Shown: positions 1-8,558, counted from the stretch's first letter. The stretch is DNA of 64,000 bases from WGMI01 sp041739275 (GCA_041739275.1 JBGSOF010000028.1:1-64000), one strand, 5' to 3'. Translations and numbers: made by a program. The notes: generated by a model from the sequence alone, not told the origin.

Positions 1-136
1 GGCGCCATGCATGGCGCCTTTGCGTTTGCGGGGTCTACGATTGCGGCGTCCACGGCGGAGGCGCCATGCATGGCGCCTTTCCGATTGCGGGGTCTACGAT
101 TGCGGCGTCCACGGCGGAGGCGCCATGCATGGCGCC
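1..136. repeat. Tandem 59-bp repeats, each headed by an 18-bp palindrome
   Basis: Three copies of the perfect palindrome GGCGCCATGCATGGCGCC lie at 1-18, 60-77 and 119-136, exactly 59 bp apart. The first two full units (1-59 and 60-118) differ at only two positions; the third keeps only the palindrome before the sequence diverges. The array begins at the window edge, so it may extend further left. It sits upstream of the pyrG promoter. Its core GCCATGCATGGC matches the palindromes at 3683-3906 on the other side of pyrG-yidC. Role unknown; the linking DNA is itself repeated, so this is not a CRISPR array. Confidence 0.9.
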
Positions 137-215
137 TTTGCGATAGTTGATGATGGGTCTGATCAGAATCGTCAAGACCCCCCTGTGCCCCCCTTCCTCC
201 CGACGCTGCAAGTCC

Positions 216-223
216 TACCTTTG
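216..223 (+). promoter_or_regulatory. Promoter -7 element of pyrG
   Basis: TACCTTTG matches the Bacteroidota -7 consensus TAnnTTTG exactly and lies 18 nt before the pyrG start, predicting a leader of roughly 15 nt. No clear -33 TTTG box is seen at the expected spacing. Confidence 0.6.
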
Positions 224-241
224 CCCGCGGTAAAAAAAACA

Positions 242-1858
242 ATGGGTTCGGCAAAATACATCTTCGTAACCGGGGGGGTAACCTCCTCGCTCGGCAAGGG
301 CATTATTGCAGCATCGCTGGCTAAGTTGCTGCAGTCCAGAGGCTATTCGGTCACCATCCAAAAGCTCGACCCCTACATCAACATCGACCCCGGAACGCTC
401 AATCCCTACGAACACGGAGAGTGTTTCGTGACCAACGACGGAGCCGAAACCGATCTCGACCTCGGCCATTACGAACGCTTCTTGAACCGGCCCACCAGTC
501 AGGCGAACAACGTCACTACGGGCAGGATTTACCAGCACGTCATCGATCGAGAGCGCAAAGGCGAGTACCTCGGCCGCACGGTTCAGGTAATTCCGCACAT
601 CACCGACGAAATAAAGCGACGCATCAAAATTCTCGGCAGCACCGGCGAATTCGAAATCGTCATCACCGAAATCGGAGGAACCGTAGGCGATATTGAAGCC
701 CTTCCGTACATCGAAGCCGTGCGTCAATTGCGCTGGGAGCTCGACGGTGATTGCTGTGTGATCCACCTCACTTTAGTTCCCTTTTTGGCCGCGACAGGCG
801 AGCTCAAAACCAAGCCTACACAACACAGCGTCAAGCTTTTGTTGGAGTCAGGAATTCAGCCCGACATCCTCGTTTGCCGAGCCGAGCGAGCCATTAGCGA
901 AGATATCCGACGCAAACTGGCGCTCTTTTGCAACGTAAAGAAAGACGCCGTAATCGAAGCCCAAGACGCCGAAACCATTTATGCAGTTCCCCTGCTCATG
1001 GCCAAGCAAAAGCTCGATCAAGTGGTTTTGTCGCGATTGAGTCTCCCCATCAAAGGCGATGTCGACCTCGAAGGTTGGAAAGAGTTTCTCTACAAATTGC
1101 GCTACCCAAAGCACGAAGTCGAAATTGGATTGGTGGGCAAATATGTCGAGTTAAAAGACAGTTATAAGTCGATTGCCGAGTCGTTTATCCACGCGGGAGC
1201 AGCGAACGAATGCAAGGTGAATATTCGCTGGATTCACTCCGAAAAACTCGAAGTCGAAACCGCCGCGGCACACCTGCAAGGTTTGCACGGAATTTTAGTG
1301 GCACCGGGCTTTGGAGAGCGAGGTTTTGAAGGTAAACTGGCTACGGTGCGCTATGCACGCGAACACTCAATTCCATTTTTTGGAATCTGCCTCGGAATGC
1401 AGGCTGCGGTGATCGAATTTGCCCGAAATGCCGTCGGTTTAAAAGATGCGAACAGCACCGAGATCAACCCCAAAACCCCGTATCCCGTCATCGATATGAT
1501 GGAAGATCAAAAGAAGATCAGCACCATGGGGGGCACCATGCGTTTGGGTGCCAACGAATGTCTTTTGACCGAAGGCAGTCTTGCGCACAGCATCTACAGG
1601 CGCAGAGAGATTTCTGAACGCCACCGCCATCGGTTCGAGCTCAACAACGCTTATTTGGAACAACTGCAGTCCGCGGGATTGAAGGCCAGCGGAATCAATC
1701 CGCAGACCGGTTTGGTCGAGATGATCGAACTCGAAAATCACCCTTGGTTTGTCGGGGTGCAATTCCATCCCGAATACAAGAGTACGGTGTCGAATCCCCA
1801 TCCTTTGTTCGTTCGTTTCGTGGCTGCGGCCATGGAGTTTTCGACTACAACTCATTAA
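242..1858 (+). CDS. pyrG: CTP synthase
   Basis: Converts UTP to CTP with ATP and glutamine in the cytoplasm, the last step of pyrimidine nucleotide synthesis. The protein is 538 aa, normal for the family. The synthetase domain opens with the P-loop SSLGKG (residues 15-20) followed by IDPGTLNPYEHGE near residue 50. The C-terminal class-I glutamine amidotransferase domain has GICLGMQ with nucleophile Cys383 and FHPE with His509 and Glu511, so the catalytic set is complete. The frame is open back to position 11, but that stretch is the palindrome array and looks unlike the family, so ATG 242 is chosen. yidC begins 6 nt after the stop, so the two are probably cotranscribed. Confidence 0.97.
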   Translation: MGSAKYIFVTGGVTSSLGKGIIAASLAKLLQSRGYSVTIQKLDPYINIDPGTLNPYEHGECFVTNDGAETDLDLGHYERFLNRPTSQANNVTTGRIYQHVIDRERKGEYLGRTVQVIPHITDEIKRRIKILGSTGEFEIVITEIGGTVGDIEALPYIEAVRQLRWELDGDCCVIHLTLVPFLAATGELKTKPTQHSVKLLLESGIQPDILVCRAERAISEDIRRKLALFCNVKKDAVIEAQDAETIYAVPLLMAKQKLDQVVLSRLSLPIKGDVDLEGWKEFLYKLRYPKHEVEIGLVGKYVELKDSYKSIAESFIHAGAANECKVNIRWIHSEKLEVETAAAHLQGLHGILVAPGFGERGFEGKLATVRYAREHSIPFFGICLGMQAAVIEFARNAVGLKDANSTEINPKTPYPVIDMMEDQKKISTMGGTMRLGANECLLTEGSLAHSIYRRREISERHRHRFELNNAYLEQLQSAGLKASGINPQTGLVEMIELENHPWFVGVQFHPEYKSTVSNPHPLFVRFVAAAMEFSTTTH

Positions 1859-1864
1859 TTGATA

Positions 1865-3673
1865 ATGGAGAAGAAGACAGACCTCAACAAGGTCATCGGT
1901 TTTGCGTTGATCGGCGCCTTGTTTTTTTGGTTCGCCACGGTCAATAAGCCCGAGGCGAAACCGAAGCCTGAAGCCGCTGCGATCGACAGCCTTTCGGTCG
2001 ATTCCATTCCGGCGGTCTCAGAGCCTAAAGAGCTCGCTGTTTTGAGCGATTCGGCACGTCTCTTCGCATTGCGGACCGAATTGGGTCCTTTTTATTCAGA
2101 AGAGTCCGGTCAAACAGAGCAAATTTTTGTGCTGTCTAACGACCGTCTCGAAGTACAGATCTCGAGCATGGGCGCGTCTATTCGCGCCGCTCGTCTCAAG
2201 GACTTTAAAACCTACGACTCTCTCGATTTAAACCTGTTTCGGGCAGACGAACAAGCAGATGTTTTGCTCGAAGGTGTCAAAGCCTTGCCGATGAGCAAAC
2301 TTCCGTTTCGGGTGCTCGAGCAGACCCCGAACAAGCTGCGCTTGGCCGCGCGTTCGAACACCGGTGCCGACTTGATGGTCGAATACGTCTTGGAGCCTGA
2401 GGGGTACCAACTCAAGAGCAAAATTTCGAGCGAGGGTACGGGCGTACGGCCCACCGCGATGGCTTGGACCATGAACGCGCATCGACTCGAGAAGAATCGA
2501 AAGACCGAAAACCAGCAAACGGGTCTGTATTACCAGTACAGCGAAAAGGACAAACGCGACAATTTATCGCTCACCAAAGCCGACTCTGAAGAGCGCGAAG
2601 GTCTGGAATGGGTGGCCGTAAAACAGCAATATTTTTCGAGCATTTTGCGGATTCCTTCAGGCATCGCCAAGGCGAAAATGGAATCTCTTCCGCTCGAGCA
2701 AGATTCTCTGCTCAAAACCTTTAGCTCGAGACTCGAATGGTCTAAGACAGAAACAGTTGATTTGGAATGGTATTTCGTTCCAAATAAGTACGATGTGCTG
2801 AAGGTCTACGAGCATAAGTTCGACGAATTGATTCCGCTGGGCTGGGGTATTCTGGGTTGGATTAACAAAGGCGCGGTAATTAGTTTGTTTCGCTGGCTCG
2901 AACACGCGGGTTTGAATTATGGGCTGATTATTTTGATCATCGCCATCGCCTTTAAAATTGTCTTGTTGCCATTGACGTATAGCTCGTATTTGTCGATGGC
3001 GAAAATGCGTGTTTTGAAGCCCGAAATGGACGAATTGAACGAGAAGTTCGAGGGTAAGGATGCCATGAAAAAGCAAACGGCGGTGATGGAGCTCTACCGC
3101 AGTGCGGGAGTCAATCCCTTGGGCGGATGCATTCCGGTGCTCCTTCAGTTCCCGATTTTAATCGCGCTCTTCAACTTCTTCCCGGCAGCTTTTGAATTGC
3201 GACACCAAGCTTTTTTATGGGCCGAAGACCTTTCGACCTACGACTCAATTTTCAACCTGCCTTTTGAGATTCCTTTTTACGGCGCCCATGTGAGTTTGTT
3301 TACCCTCTTGATGACGGTTTCCACTCTGCTTTATACGTATTTCAACAATCAGTTGAGCCCTCAGAACGATCAAATGGCTCAGTTAAAGTGGATGATGTAT
3401 TTGATGCCAATTGTATTCCTCGGGGTCTTTAACAATTATTCTGCGGGATTGAGCTATTACTATTTCGTGGCCAATATGTTGACGTTTGGCCAACAGTGGG
3501 CGATTCGGCAGTTTGTGGACGACGATGCCATCCATGCCAAGATTCAACAGAAAAAGGCGAAAGGTCCTGCGGGGCCGAGCAAGCTCCAACAGCGCTTGGA
3601 GCGGTTGACACAGCAAAAAGAGCAAAGCGAAGATGCGCTCAAGCTCAACCGCCAAATGCGCCGCAAGAAGTAG
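1865..3673 (+). CDS. yidC: Membrane protein insertase YidC
   Basis: Inserts and folds inner-membrane proteins, alone or with SecYEG. The 602-aa product has an N-terminal membrane segment (about residues 8-25), a large periplasmic domain (about 60-330), then the conserved hydrophobic YidC/Oxa1 core, including GLNYGLIILIIAIAFKIVLL near 355-375, and further segments to about 560. The tail is lysine/arginine-rich (ending RQMRRKK), as expected for ribosome contact. A TTG at 1859 is also in frame, but ATG 1865 gives the usual MEKKTDLNK-type start. It lies 6 nt behind pyrG and is followed by the palindrome array at 3683-3906, which separates it from the convergent P-type ATPase gene. Confidence 0.96.
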   Translation: MEKKTDLNKVIGFALIGALFFWFATVNKPEAKPKPEAAAIDSLSVDSIPAVSEPKELAVLSDSARLFALRTELGPFYSEESGQTEQIFVLSNDRLEVQISSMGASIRAARLKDFKTYDSLDLNLFRADEQADVLLEGVKALPMSKLPFRVLEQTPNKLRLAARSNTGADLMVEYVLEPEGYQLKSKISSEGTGVRPTAMAWTMNAHRLEKNRKTENQQTGLYYQYSEKDKRDNLSLTKADSEEREGLEWVAVKQQYFSSILRIPSGIAKAKMESLPLEQDSLLKTFSSRLEWSKTETVDLEWYFVPNKYDVLKVYEHKFDELIPLGWGILGWINKGAVISLFRWLEHAGLNYGLIILIIAIAFKIVLLPLTYSSYLSMAKMRVLKPEMDELNEKFEGKDAMKKQTAVMELYRSAGVNPLGGCIPVLLQFPILIALFNFFPAAFELRHQAFLWAEDLSTYDSIFNLPFEIPFYGAHVSLFTLLMTVSTLLYTYFNNQLSPQNDQMAQLKWMMYLMPIVFLGVFNNYSAGLSYYYFVANMLTFGQQWAIRQFVDDDAIHAKIQQKKAKGPAGPSKLQQRLERLTQQKEQSEDALKLNRQMRRKK

Positions 3674-3682
3674 CATCGTAAA

Positions 3683-3906
3683 GACGCCATGCTTGGCGTC
3701 TCTGTCTGACCTGCGGACCGCCCATATCATATCAGACGCCATGCTTGGCGTCTCTGTCTGCCGGCGACCCTATCTGGCATCGGCAAGACGGCATGCACGG
3801 CGTCTCTGTCTGCCGGCGACCCTATCTGCATCGTCAAGACGGCATGCACGGCGTCTCTGTCTGCCGGCGACCCTATCTGCATCGTCAAGACGCCATGCAC
3901 GGCGTC
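3683..3906. repeat. Tandem 51/52-bp palindromic repeats between convergent genes
   Basis: Five 18-bp inverted repeats lie at 3683-3700, 3735-3752, 3787-3804, 3838-3855 and 3889-3906. The first two are GACGCCATGCTTGGCGTC (arms 7-8 bp, loop TGCT); the later ones are GACG[G/C]CATGCACGGCGTC and pair less well. The linkers are near-identical (CTGTCTGCCGGCGACCCTAT core in copies 2-4). The array fills almost the whole gap between yidC and the convergent ATPase gene, ending 1 nt before the ATPase stop codon. It could act as a two-way terminator or be a REP-like mobile palindrome. It shares the core GCCATGC(A/T)TGGC with the array at 1-136. Confidence 0.9.
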
Positions 3907-3907
3907 T

Positions 3908-6295
3908 TCACAGACCCCTCTTCCGGGCTTTCCATTCGGTAGCGAGGGTCACAAAAAGCACCACGCTAATCGAGCTCAGGGGCATCAAAATCGCACTTAC
4001 CACGGGGCTCAGATGTCCGCTTAACGCAAAACCGAGCCCGACTAAATTGTAGGCAATCGAAAGCCCGAAACTCCACCAAACCACCCGCACGGCGTCCTTA
4101 GAAAAAGCGAGGAAATCGCCCAGACGGTCGAGTTTTTCGCCTTGAATTATACCATCGCATGCGGGGGTAAACGTATTGGCTTCTTCAACCACTCCCAAAC
4201 CCACCGAGCTCGCCTTGAGCGCTCCGGCGTCGTTCAGTCCGTCGCCCACCATCAACACCCGTTTGCCTTGGAGTTCTTTCGAGCGCACATGTTCGAGTTT
4301 GTCTGTGGGACTTCGATCGAAAAGCATCATCGTTTCAGTTCCTAAGATGTCTAACAATTTGGAGCGCTCCGAATCGCGGTCTCCCGAGAGAAGCTCCACC
4401 TCGAGCTCAAGTTCGCGAAGGCGTTCGGCCATCGACCGAAGCCCCGGCCGGTAGCGAATGTCTGTCTTCAGATTTCCCACCACTCGACCGTCAATTCCCA
4501 AAATCAGTCCCGAATCTGCCACCGGGGTGTCGCAGGCAAAACCTGGTTTCCCAATTCGGTATATAGAAGACCCGATTCGCGCTTGAGTGCCCGAGCCCGA
4601 TACCTCCTCAAAATCGAGCAATTCGACCGTGCTGCCTTCTCCTAAGGCCGAAGCCACCGCGCGGCTCATCGGGTGCCCGCTTTGGTTGCTCAAGGCCCGA
4701 AATCCCGCCAGTTGCAAGCGGTCGAGATCGTGCTCCAAAACAGGCTTCGAAGCCCCGTGCACGCTCAAAGTCCCCGTTTTGTCGAACACGGCCAAGCTGC
4801 AGCGCGCCATCGATTCAACGGCGTCCGTGCCTTTGAGATACAGCCCATTCCGGCCAAAAACGCGCAGGGCATTTCCGAGCGCAAAGGGGGCCGAAAGCGC
4901 AAGCGCACAAGGACAGGCCACAATCAGCACCGCCGTAATCACCGGGATCGCTTTGACAGGGTCTACCGCCCACCAATAAATTCCACCGAGCAGCGCAACG
5001 ATCAACAGCCTTATCGTGAACGACTTGCTAAAACGATCGGTGAGGTTTTTAAAGCCATCCTTGCTCTCTTTTTCAAAGGCGCGGTCGTTCCAGAGTTGAA
5101 TCAAGCGGCTTCGCTCAAGCACCTTTTCAACAGTGATTTTCAAACTCCCCCCTCTTTGACGCCCTCCCGCAAAAACCGTATCGCCCGGCTGATGCGGAAC
5201 GGGTTCAGATTCGCCCGTTGCAAAACTGTAATCAATCGACGCTGAACCTTCGAGCAGGACTCCATCGGCCGGGATTAACTCTCCGTTGCGAACCACCAAA
5301 ACATCGCCCACCGAGAGTTCGCGAAGCGATAAGGACTCTTCTCGTCCATCTTCTGCCATGCGGGTGGCGTTCATCGGGAAAAACGAGGTGTAATCTCGAT
5401 CCCAGGCCAGAGCGTCGTAGGTGCGCCTTTGAGCCAGTTTTCCCAAGAGCAAAAAGAATATGAGACCAGTGAGGCTGTCGAAATAGCCTGGACCTGTGCC
5501 GCTTATCACCTCGTAAGCACTTCTCAGCGCGAGGACCAGAATCCCCAAGGCAATCGGTAAGTCTATCGATATTTCTTTCTTTTTTAGGCTTTTAAAACTC
5601 GCGATAAAGTAGTCTGATCCGGCATAGGCCGCGGTGGGAAGAGAGAGAATAAGTGCCACCCACCTAAAGAAAACGGCCAGTCCTTCGGTGGTCTGCAATC
5701 CGAAATACTCGGGCAGTGCAACGAGCATGGTATTGCCAAATGCAAAGCCCGCCAAGCCAATTTTGTACACGAGCGACCGGTCGTGGAGCTTTTTGTTTTT
5801 TGAAGCCGCATCGAGACTTAAATCGGGCGGATATCCGATTTGGTCGAGCAACGCAGCCAGTTCCGAGGTTTTGATTCGATCGGGATCGTACGAAATCACG
5901 GCTTCGCGCCTCGAAAAATTGACCCGAGAAGTCCGCACGCCCGAATGGAGTCTTCCCAGATTTTCGAGCAGCCAAATGCACGAACTACAATGAATTGCCG
6001 GCAACTTGAGCCGGATAATTTCAATTCCTTCGCGTCGAAATTCGATATAAGGTTTGGAAAGTTCCCACCGGTCGAGCGCCGAATAGGCCGCAGACATTTC
6101 TTTGATTTTGCGCCCCGGACGTTTGTCGAGCTCATAATAAAGACCCAAATCGCTCTCGTGGAGCAATTGGTACACACCCGCACAGCCTGTACAACAGAAC
6201 GCTTTGCCCGAGCGGATCACAGGCGAGGCGGTACACGAATCGCCACAATGCTCGCAGACCAATGGCTCGGTCTGTACTTTTTCTTTTAACTCCAT
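3908..6295 (-). CDS. ccoI: Copper-type P-type ATPase with N-terminal metal-binding domains (CcoI/FixI-like)
   Basis: Inner-membrane heavy-metal pump; this subtype supplies or exports copper for cytochrome oxidase assembly. The product is 795 aa. A cysteine-rich domain (CEHCGDSC and CCTGCAG, about residues 15-45) is followed by an HMA domain with CSSC (about 80-85). Further on come the membrane helices, TGES actuator loop, CPC metal-binding motif in ACPCALAL, the phosphorylation motif DKTGTLS and GDGLNDAGAL. A second ATG at 6304 is in frame, but the predicted transcript starts near 6302, favouring 6295. It is divergent from the Fnr-like gene and shares the TGAC-N4-GTCA operator at 6335-6348, suggesting oxygen or redox control. 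The ccoNOP oxidase genes are not in the window, so the symbol is by similarity. Confidence 0.85.
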   Translation of the reverse strand: MELKEKVQTEPLVCEHCGDSCTASPVIRSGKAFCCTGCAGVYQLLHESDLGLYYELDKRPGRKIKEMSAAYSALDRWELSKPYIEFRREGIEIIRLKLPAIHCSSCIWLLENLGRLHSGVRTSRVNFSRREAVISYDPDRIKTSELAALLDQIGYPPDLSLDAASKNKKLHDRSLVYKIGLAGFAFGNTMLVALPEYFGLQTTEGLAVFFRWVALILSLPTAAYAGSDYFIASFKSLKKKEISIDLPIALGILVLALRSAYEVISGTGPGYFDSLTGLIFFLLLGKLAQRRTYDALAWDRDYTSFFPMNATRMAEDGREESLSLRELSVGDVLVVRNGELIPADGVLLEGSASIDYSFATGESEPVPHQPGDTVFAGGRQRGGSLKITVEKVLERSRLIQLWNDRAFEKESKDGFKNLTDRFSKSFTIRLLIVALLGGIYWWAVDPVKAIPVITAVLIVACPCALALSAPFALGNALRVFGRNGLYLKGTDAVESMARCSLAVFDKTGTLSVHGASKPVLEHDLDRLQLAGFRALSNQSGHPMSRAVASALGEGSTVELLDFEEVSGSGTQARIGSSIYRIGKPGFACDTPVADSGLILGIDGRVVGNLKTDIRYRPGLRSMAERLRELELEVELLSGDRDSERSKLLDILGTETMMLFDRSPTDKLEHVRSKELQGKRVLMVGDGLNDAGALKASSVGLGVVEEANTFTPACDGIIQGEKLDRLGDFLAFSKDAVRVVWWSFGLSIAYNLVGLGFALSGHLSPVVSAILMPLSSISVVLFVTLATEWKARKRGL

Positions 6296-6334
6296 AAAAC
6301 GCATGCAAATTCGCGACGATCCATAGTGCGCCCT

Positions 6335-6348
6335 ATGACGGAAGTCAT
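6335..6348. promoter_or_regulatory. Crp/Fnr-type operator between ccoI and the Fnr-like gene
   Basis: ATGAC-GGAA-GTCAT is a perfect 5-bp inverted repeat with a 4-nt spacer, the layout bound by Crp/Fnr dimers. For the leftward ATPase gene its centre lies 35.5 nt upstream of the G ending a weak -7 element (CGAATTTG, + positions 6306-6313), close to the class II activator position. For the rightward regulator gene it overlaps the space between the -33 and -7 regions, where binding would block transcription. The same core recurs at 8547-8558. Confidence 0.65.
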
Positions 6349-6360
6349 TATTTTAGGGGC

Positions 6361-7083
6361 ATGTCCACTGCCGTTGCTCCCAAAGACAATTTGCCCATCC
6401 GCTGCAGTCAATGCGCGCGGTTCGAAGGGTCCAGTTTCTCCACCCTCGAAGAAGGCGAACTCGAAGAACTGAGCGCCGTCAAGGGCTGTGGGATTTTTAG
6501 AAAGAGCCAGGTGATTTTGCACGAAAACGCCCGGGCCAACGGGGTTTATTGCATTCACACAGGAAAAGTAAAGCTCTATCGCACCGGGAGCGAAGGCCGA
6601 GAACAAATTATCCGCTTCGGAAAAGAAGGCGACTTAATCGGTTATCGCTCTGTCTTGTCGGGCGAACCGATCTCGGTGAGTGTTCAGGCTTTGACAGATG
6701 TCCACGCCTGCTTTATTCCGAAAGAAAATTTCTTCAACTTCATCAAAGTCAATCCGAAATTTTCGCTCGAGATGATGCGTCAAGCGTGTCATGAGTTGGG
6801 CGAAGCGGGAAAGATCATCACAACTTTGGCTCAGAAGTCGGTTCGCGAGCGATTGGCCGAAGTTTTAATGATTTTGAAAGACACTTTTGGCGAAAACGAA
6901 GAGGGCGAAATCGACGTGGCCCTTACGCGCGAAGAAATCGCCTCCATGGTCGGTACGGTCACCGAAACCGCCATACGCCTCCTCAGCGACTTCAAAGAGT
7001 CTCAGCTCGTAGAACTCAAAGGCAAGAAAATAAAGATTTTACAGCCTAAGGAGCTCTTGCGAATAGGGCAGGTGTACGATTGA
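6361..7083 (+). CDS. Crp/Fnr family transcriptional regulator (Fnr-like)
   Basis: A 240-aa regulator with an N-terminal cyclic-nucleotide-binding-like sensor fold (about 25-145) and a C-terminal winged helix-turn-helix (about 180-235; LTREEIASMVGTVTETAIRL is the recognition region). Cysteines at 15 and 18 (CSQC), 43, 64 and 117 recall Fnr iron-sulfur ligands, but the spacing is not that of E. coli Fnr (20, 23, 29, 122), so the sensed signal is uncertain. ATG 6361 lies only 4 nt after a near-consensus -7 element (TATTTTAG, 6349-6356), so the mRNA may be leaderless. The shared operator upstream suggests self-control and control of the divergent copper ATPase. The next gene overlaps its stop by 4 nt. 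Confidence 0.85.
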   Translation: MSTAVAPKDNLPIRCSQCARFEGSSFSTLEEGELEELSAVKGCGIFRKSQVILHENARANGVYCIHTGKVKLYRTGSEGREQIIRFGKEGDLIGYRSVLSGEPISVSVQALTDVHACFIPKENFFNFIKVNPKFSLEMMRQACHELGEAGKIITTLAQKSVRERLAEVLMILKDTFGENEEGEIDVALTREEIASMVGTVTETAIRLLSDFKESQLVELKGKKIKILQPKELLRIGQVYD

Positions 7084-7691
7084 AGCCCATTTGGCAAACC
7101 GAGGCCTTTGAAACACAGTTGCTCGACCAATATGAACGGGCCTCAGCGCACTTGGAATACCATAGCCGAGAACATGTCGAAATGGTGCGCGATTGGGCGT
7201 TAGAACTCGCCACCGAAGAGTCTGTCGAGCTCGATACCCTCGCTCAATTGCGCATTTCGTCGGTACTGCACGACTGGTGTTATCCCGACGGAGCTTCGGG
7301 GCACGAAAATCGATCGGCCGATTTTGCCGTGTCTTTGCTCAAAGACATGCCGGGCTTAGACGGATCTTCTCTTCAATCGATTTCTGCGGCCATACGAGCG
7401 ACGCAGATTCCTCAAAAACCCGTCGACCTTCTCGGCCGCCTGCTCTGCGATGCTGATTTGGCGTATTTGGGTACAGAACTATACCCTGTTTGGTCGGCGA
7501 AACTCCGGGCAGAGTGGTCTCGACAAGGCCGATCATTTACAGAGGCCGAATGGATTGGGCTGCAGATTGTTTTTTTGTCGGAGCATCGATATCATACCCG
7601 GGCCGCCCAAACTCGCCTCGAACCCGTGAAACAAAAACATCTCGCGGAATTGCGGCGGGGTTTCTTTTCTACTTTCGGCACGGCTCCCTAA
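7080..7691 (+). CDS. HD-superfamily predicted metal-dependent phosphohydrolase
   Basis: The 203-aa protein resembles the small predicted HD phosphohydrolases of the COG4339 type. Metal-binding residues are visible as YHSREH (His28, His32), HD at 64-65 and CDAD at 123-126. The start is a TTG that overlaps the preceding TGA stop (TTGA). The next in-frame ATG lies beyond the first HD histidines, so TTG is needed for an intact domain. The 4-nt overlap suggests translational coupling to the Fnr-like regulator. The substrate is unknown; it could be a nucleotide or a signalling molecule. Confidence 0.75.
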   Translation: MKPIWQTEAFETQLLDQYERASAHLEYHSREHVEMVRDWALELATEESVELDTLAQLRISSVLHDWCYPDGASGHENRSADFAVSLLKDMPGLDGSSLQSISAAIRATQIPQKPVDLLGRLLCDADLAYLGTELYPVWSAKLRAEWSRQGRSFTEAEWIGLQIVFLSEHRYHTRAAQTRLEPVKQKHLAELRRGFFSTFGTAP

Positions 7692-7708
7692 ACTGAACCG
7701 CATTGCTT

Positions 7709-8530
7709 ATGAAAACCCGATTTTTAGTCCCCATCGATTTCACGGAGATCACCGAAAATGCACTCGAACACGCCAAGACGGCCGCGCGCGGTTTTGGAGC
7801 GCACTTGGTCTTGCTTCACCTCATCGAATCTGAAAGCGACCGAGCCGAAGCCGAACGAAAACTGGCCGCTTGGACGAATAAGCACGGAGAACCGGGGCTT
7901 GAAATTGAGCCGATTGTACGGAAAGGAAGCATAGACGATATCGGCCCTGCGGCGTCTGAACACGGCTGTGGACTCATTTATATGGGCACACACGGCTTGA
8001 GGGGAATGCAGTATCTGCTGGGCAGTAGGGCTTTGAGGGTGGTGACAGGTTCAGCCGTTCCATTCATTATTACGCACGGGGGCATTCCCAGAGCGGGCTA
8101 TCGAAACATCGTCGTGCCCATGGATATGCAAATTGAAGAAAAACAAGTGCTCACGACAGTGGCCTCTATTGCGAAGGCGATGAGCGCTCAAGTCCATTTG
8201 TTGGGCGCCGATTATTCCGACGATTTTCTGCGCAACAAAGTGACCCATACCATCGCGTTTGCTCGAAATTATCTGCGCAATCAAGGGGTTTCTTTTACGA
8301 TTCAACGCACGGAACCCGACGTCAATATTCTTGAATCGGTGCTCGAATTTGCCACCGATCTCGATGCCGATCTCATCGCGATCATCAACCACCACGAAGA
8401 CGGAATCAAGAACTTGATCGGGGGCGGCTTTGATCAAAAACTGATCACAAATGAAGAGCATATCCCCGTGCTTGTCGTCAATTCAAAGAGGGTAGATTCG
8501 CATGTGGACATCTTCAACATGTTTTCATAA
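7709..8530 (+). CDS. Universal stress protein, two tandem UspA domains
   Basis: The 273-aa cytoplasmic protein has two UspA folds, about residues 1-140 and 141-273. The first opens with LVPIDFTEITENALEHA and contains GTHGLRGMQYLLGSRALRVV, close to the ATP-binding signature G-2x-G-9x-G(S/T). The second opens with IVVPMD and ends VLVVNSKR but lacks a clear nucleotide loop. ATG 7709 is preferred over the in-frame TTG 7703. It is placed between two Crp/Fnr regulators, 17 nt after the HD gene. Tandem Usp proteins are commonly linked to low oxygen or stationary phase; that role here is inferred. Confidence 0.88.
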   Translation: MKTRFLVPIDFTEITENALEHAKTAARGFGAHLVLLHLIESESDRAEAERKLAAWTNKHGEPGLEIEPIVRKGSIDDIGPAASEHGCGLIYMGTHGLRGMQYLLGSRALRVVTGSAVPFIITHGGIPRAGYRNIVVPMDMQIEEKQVLTTVASIAKAMSAQVHLLGADYSDDFLRNKVTHTIAFARNYLRNQGVSFTIQRTEPDVNILESVLEFATDLDADLIAIINHHEDGIKNLIGGGFDQKLITNEEHIPVLVVNSKRVDSHVDIFNMFS

Positions 8531-8546
8531 AGCGCACCGGGCTTCC

Positions 8547-8558
8547 TGACAATTGTCA
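8547..8558. promoter_or_regulatory. Crp/Fnr-type operator upstream of the second regulator gene
   Basis: TGACAATTGTCA is a perfect palindrome with the same TGAC-N4-GTCA layout as the site at 6335-6348. Its centre is 36.5 nt upstream of the last base of the -7 element TACTTTTG (8582-8589), close to the class II activation position. The first or second Crp/Fnr protein encoded nearby is the likely ligand. Confidence 0.65.

Noticed and set aside
11..241. N-terminal extension of CTP synthase
   Set aside because: The extra 77 codons are translated palindromic repeat DNA and contain the -7 promoter element; the family begins at ATG 242.
1..3906. CRISPR arrays
   Set aside because: The linkers between palindromes are themselves repeated, not unique spacers, and no cas genes are present.
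3633..4052. Open frames with repeated CRRPYL-type peptide units
   Set aside because: They simply translate the 51/52-bp DNA repeat array and overlap two real genes; no start context or family.
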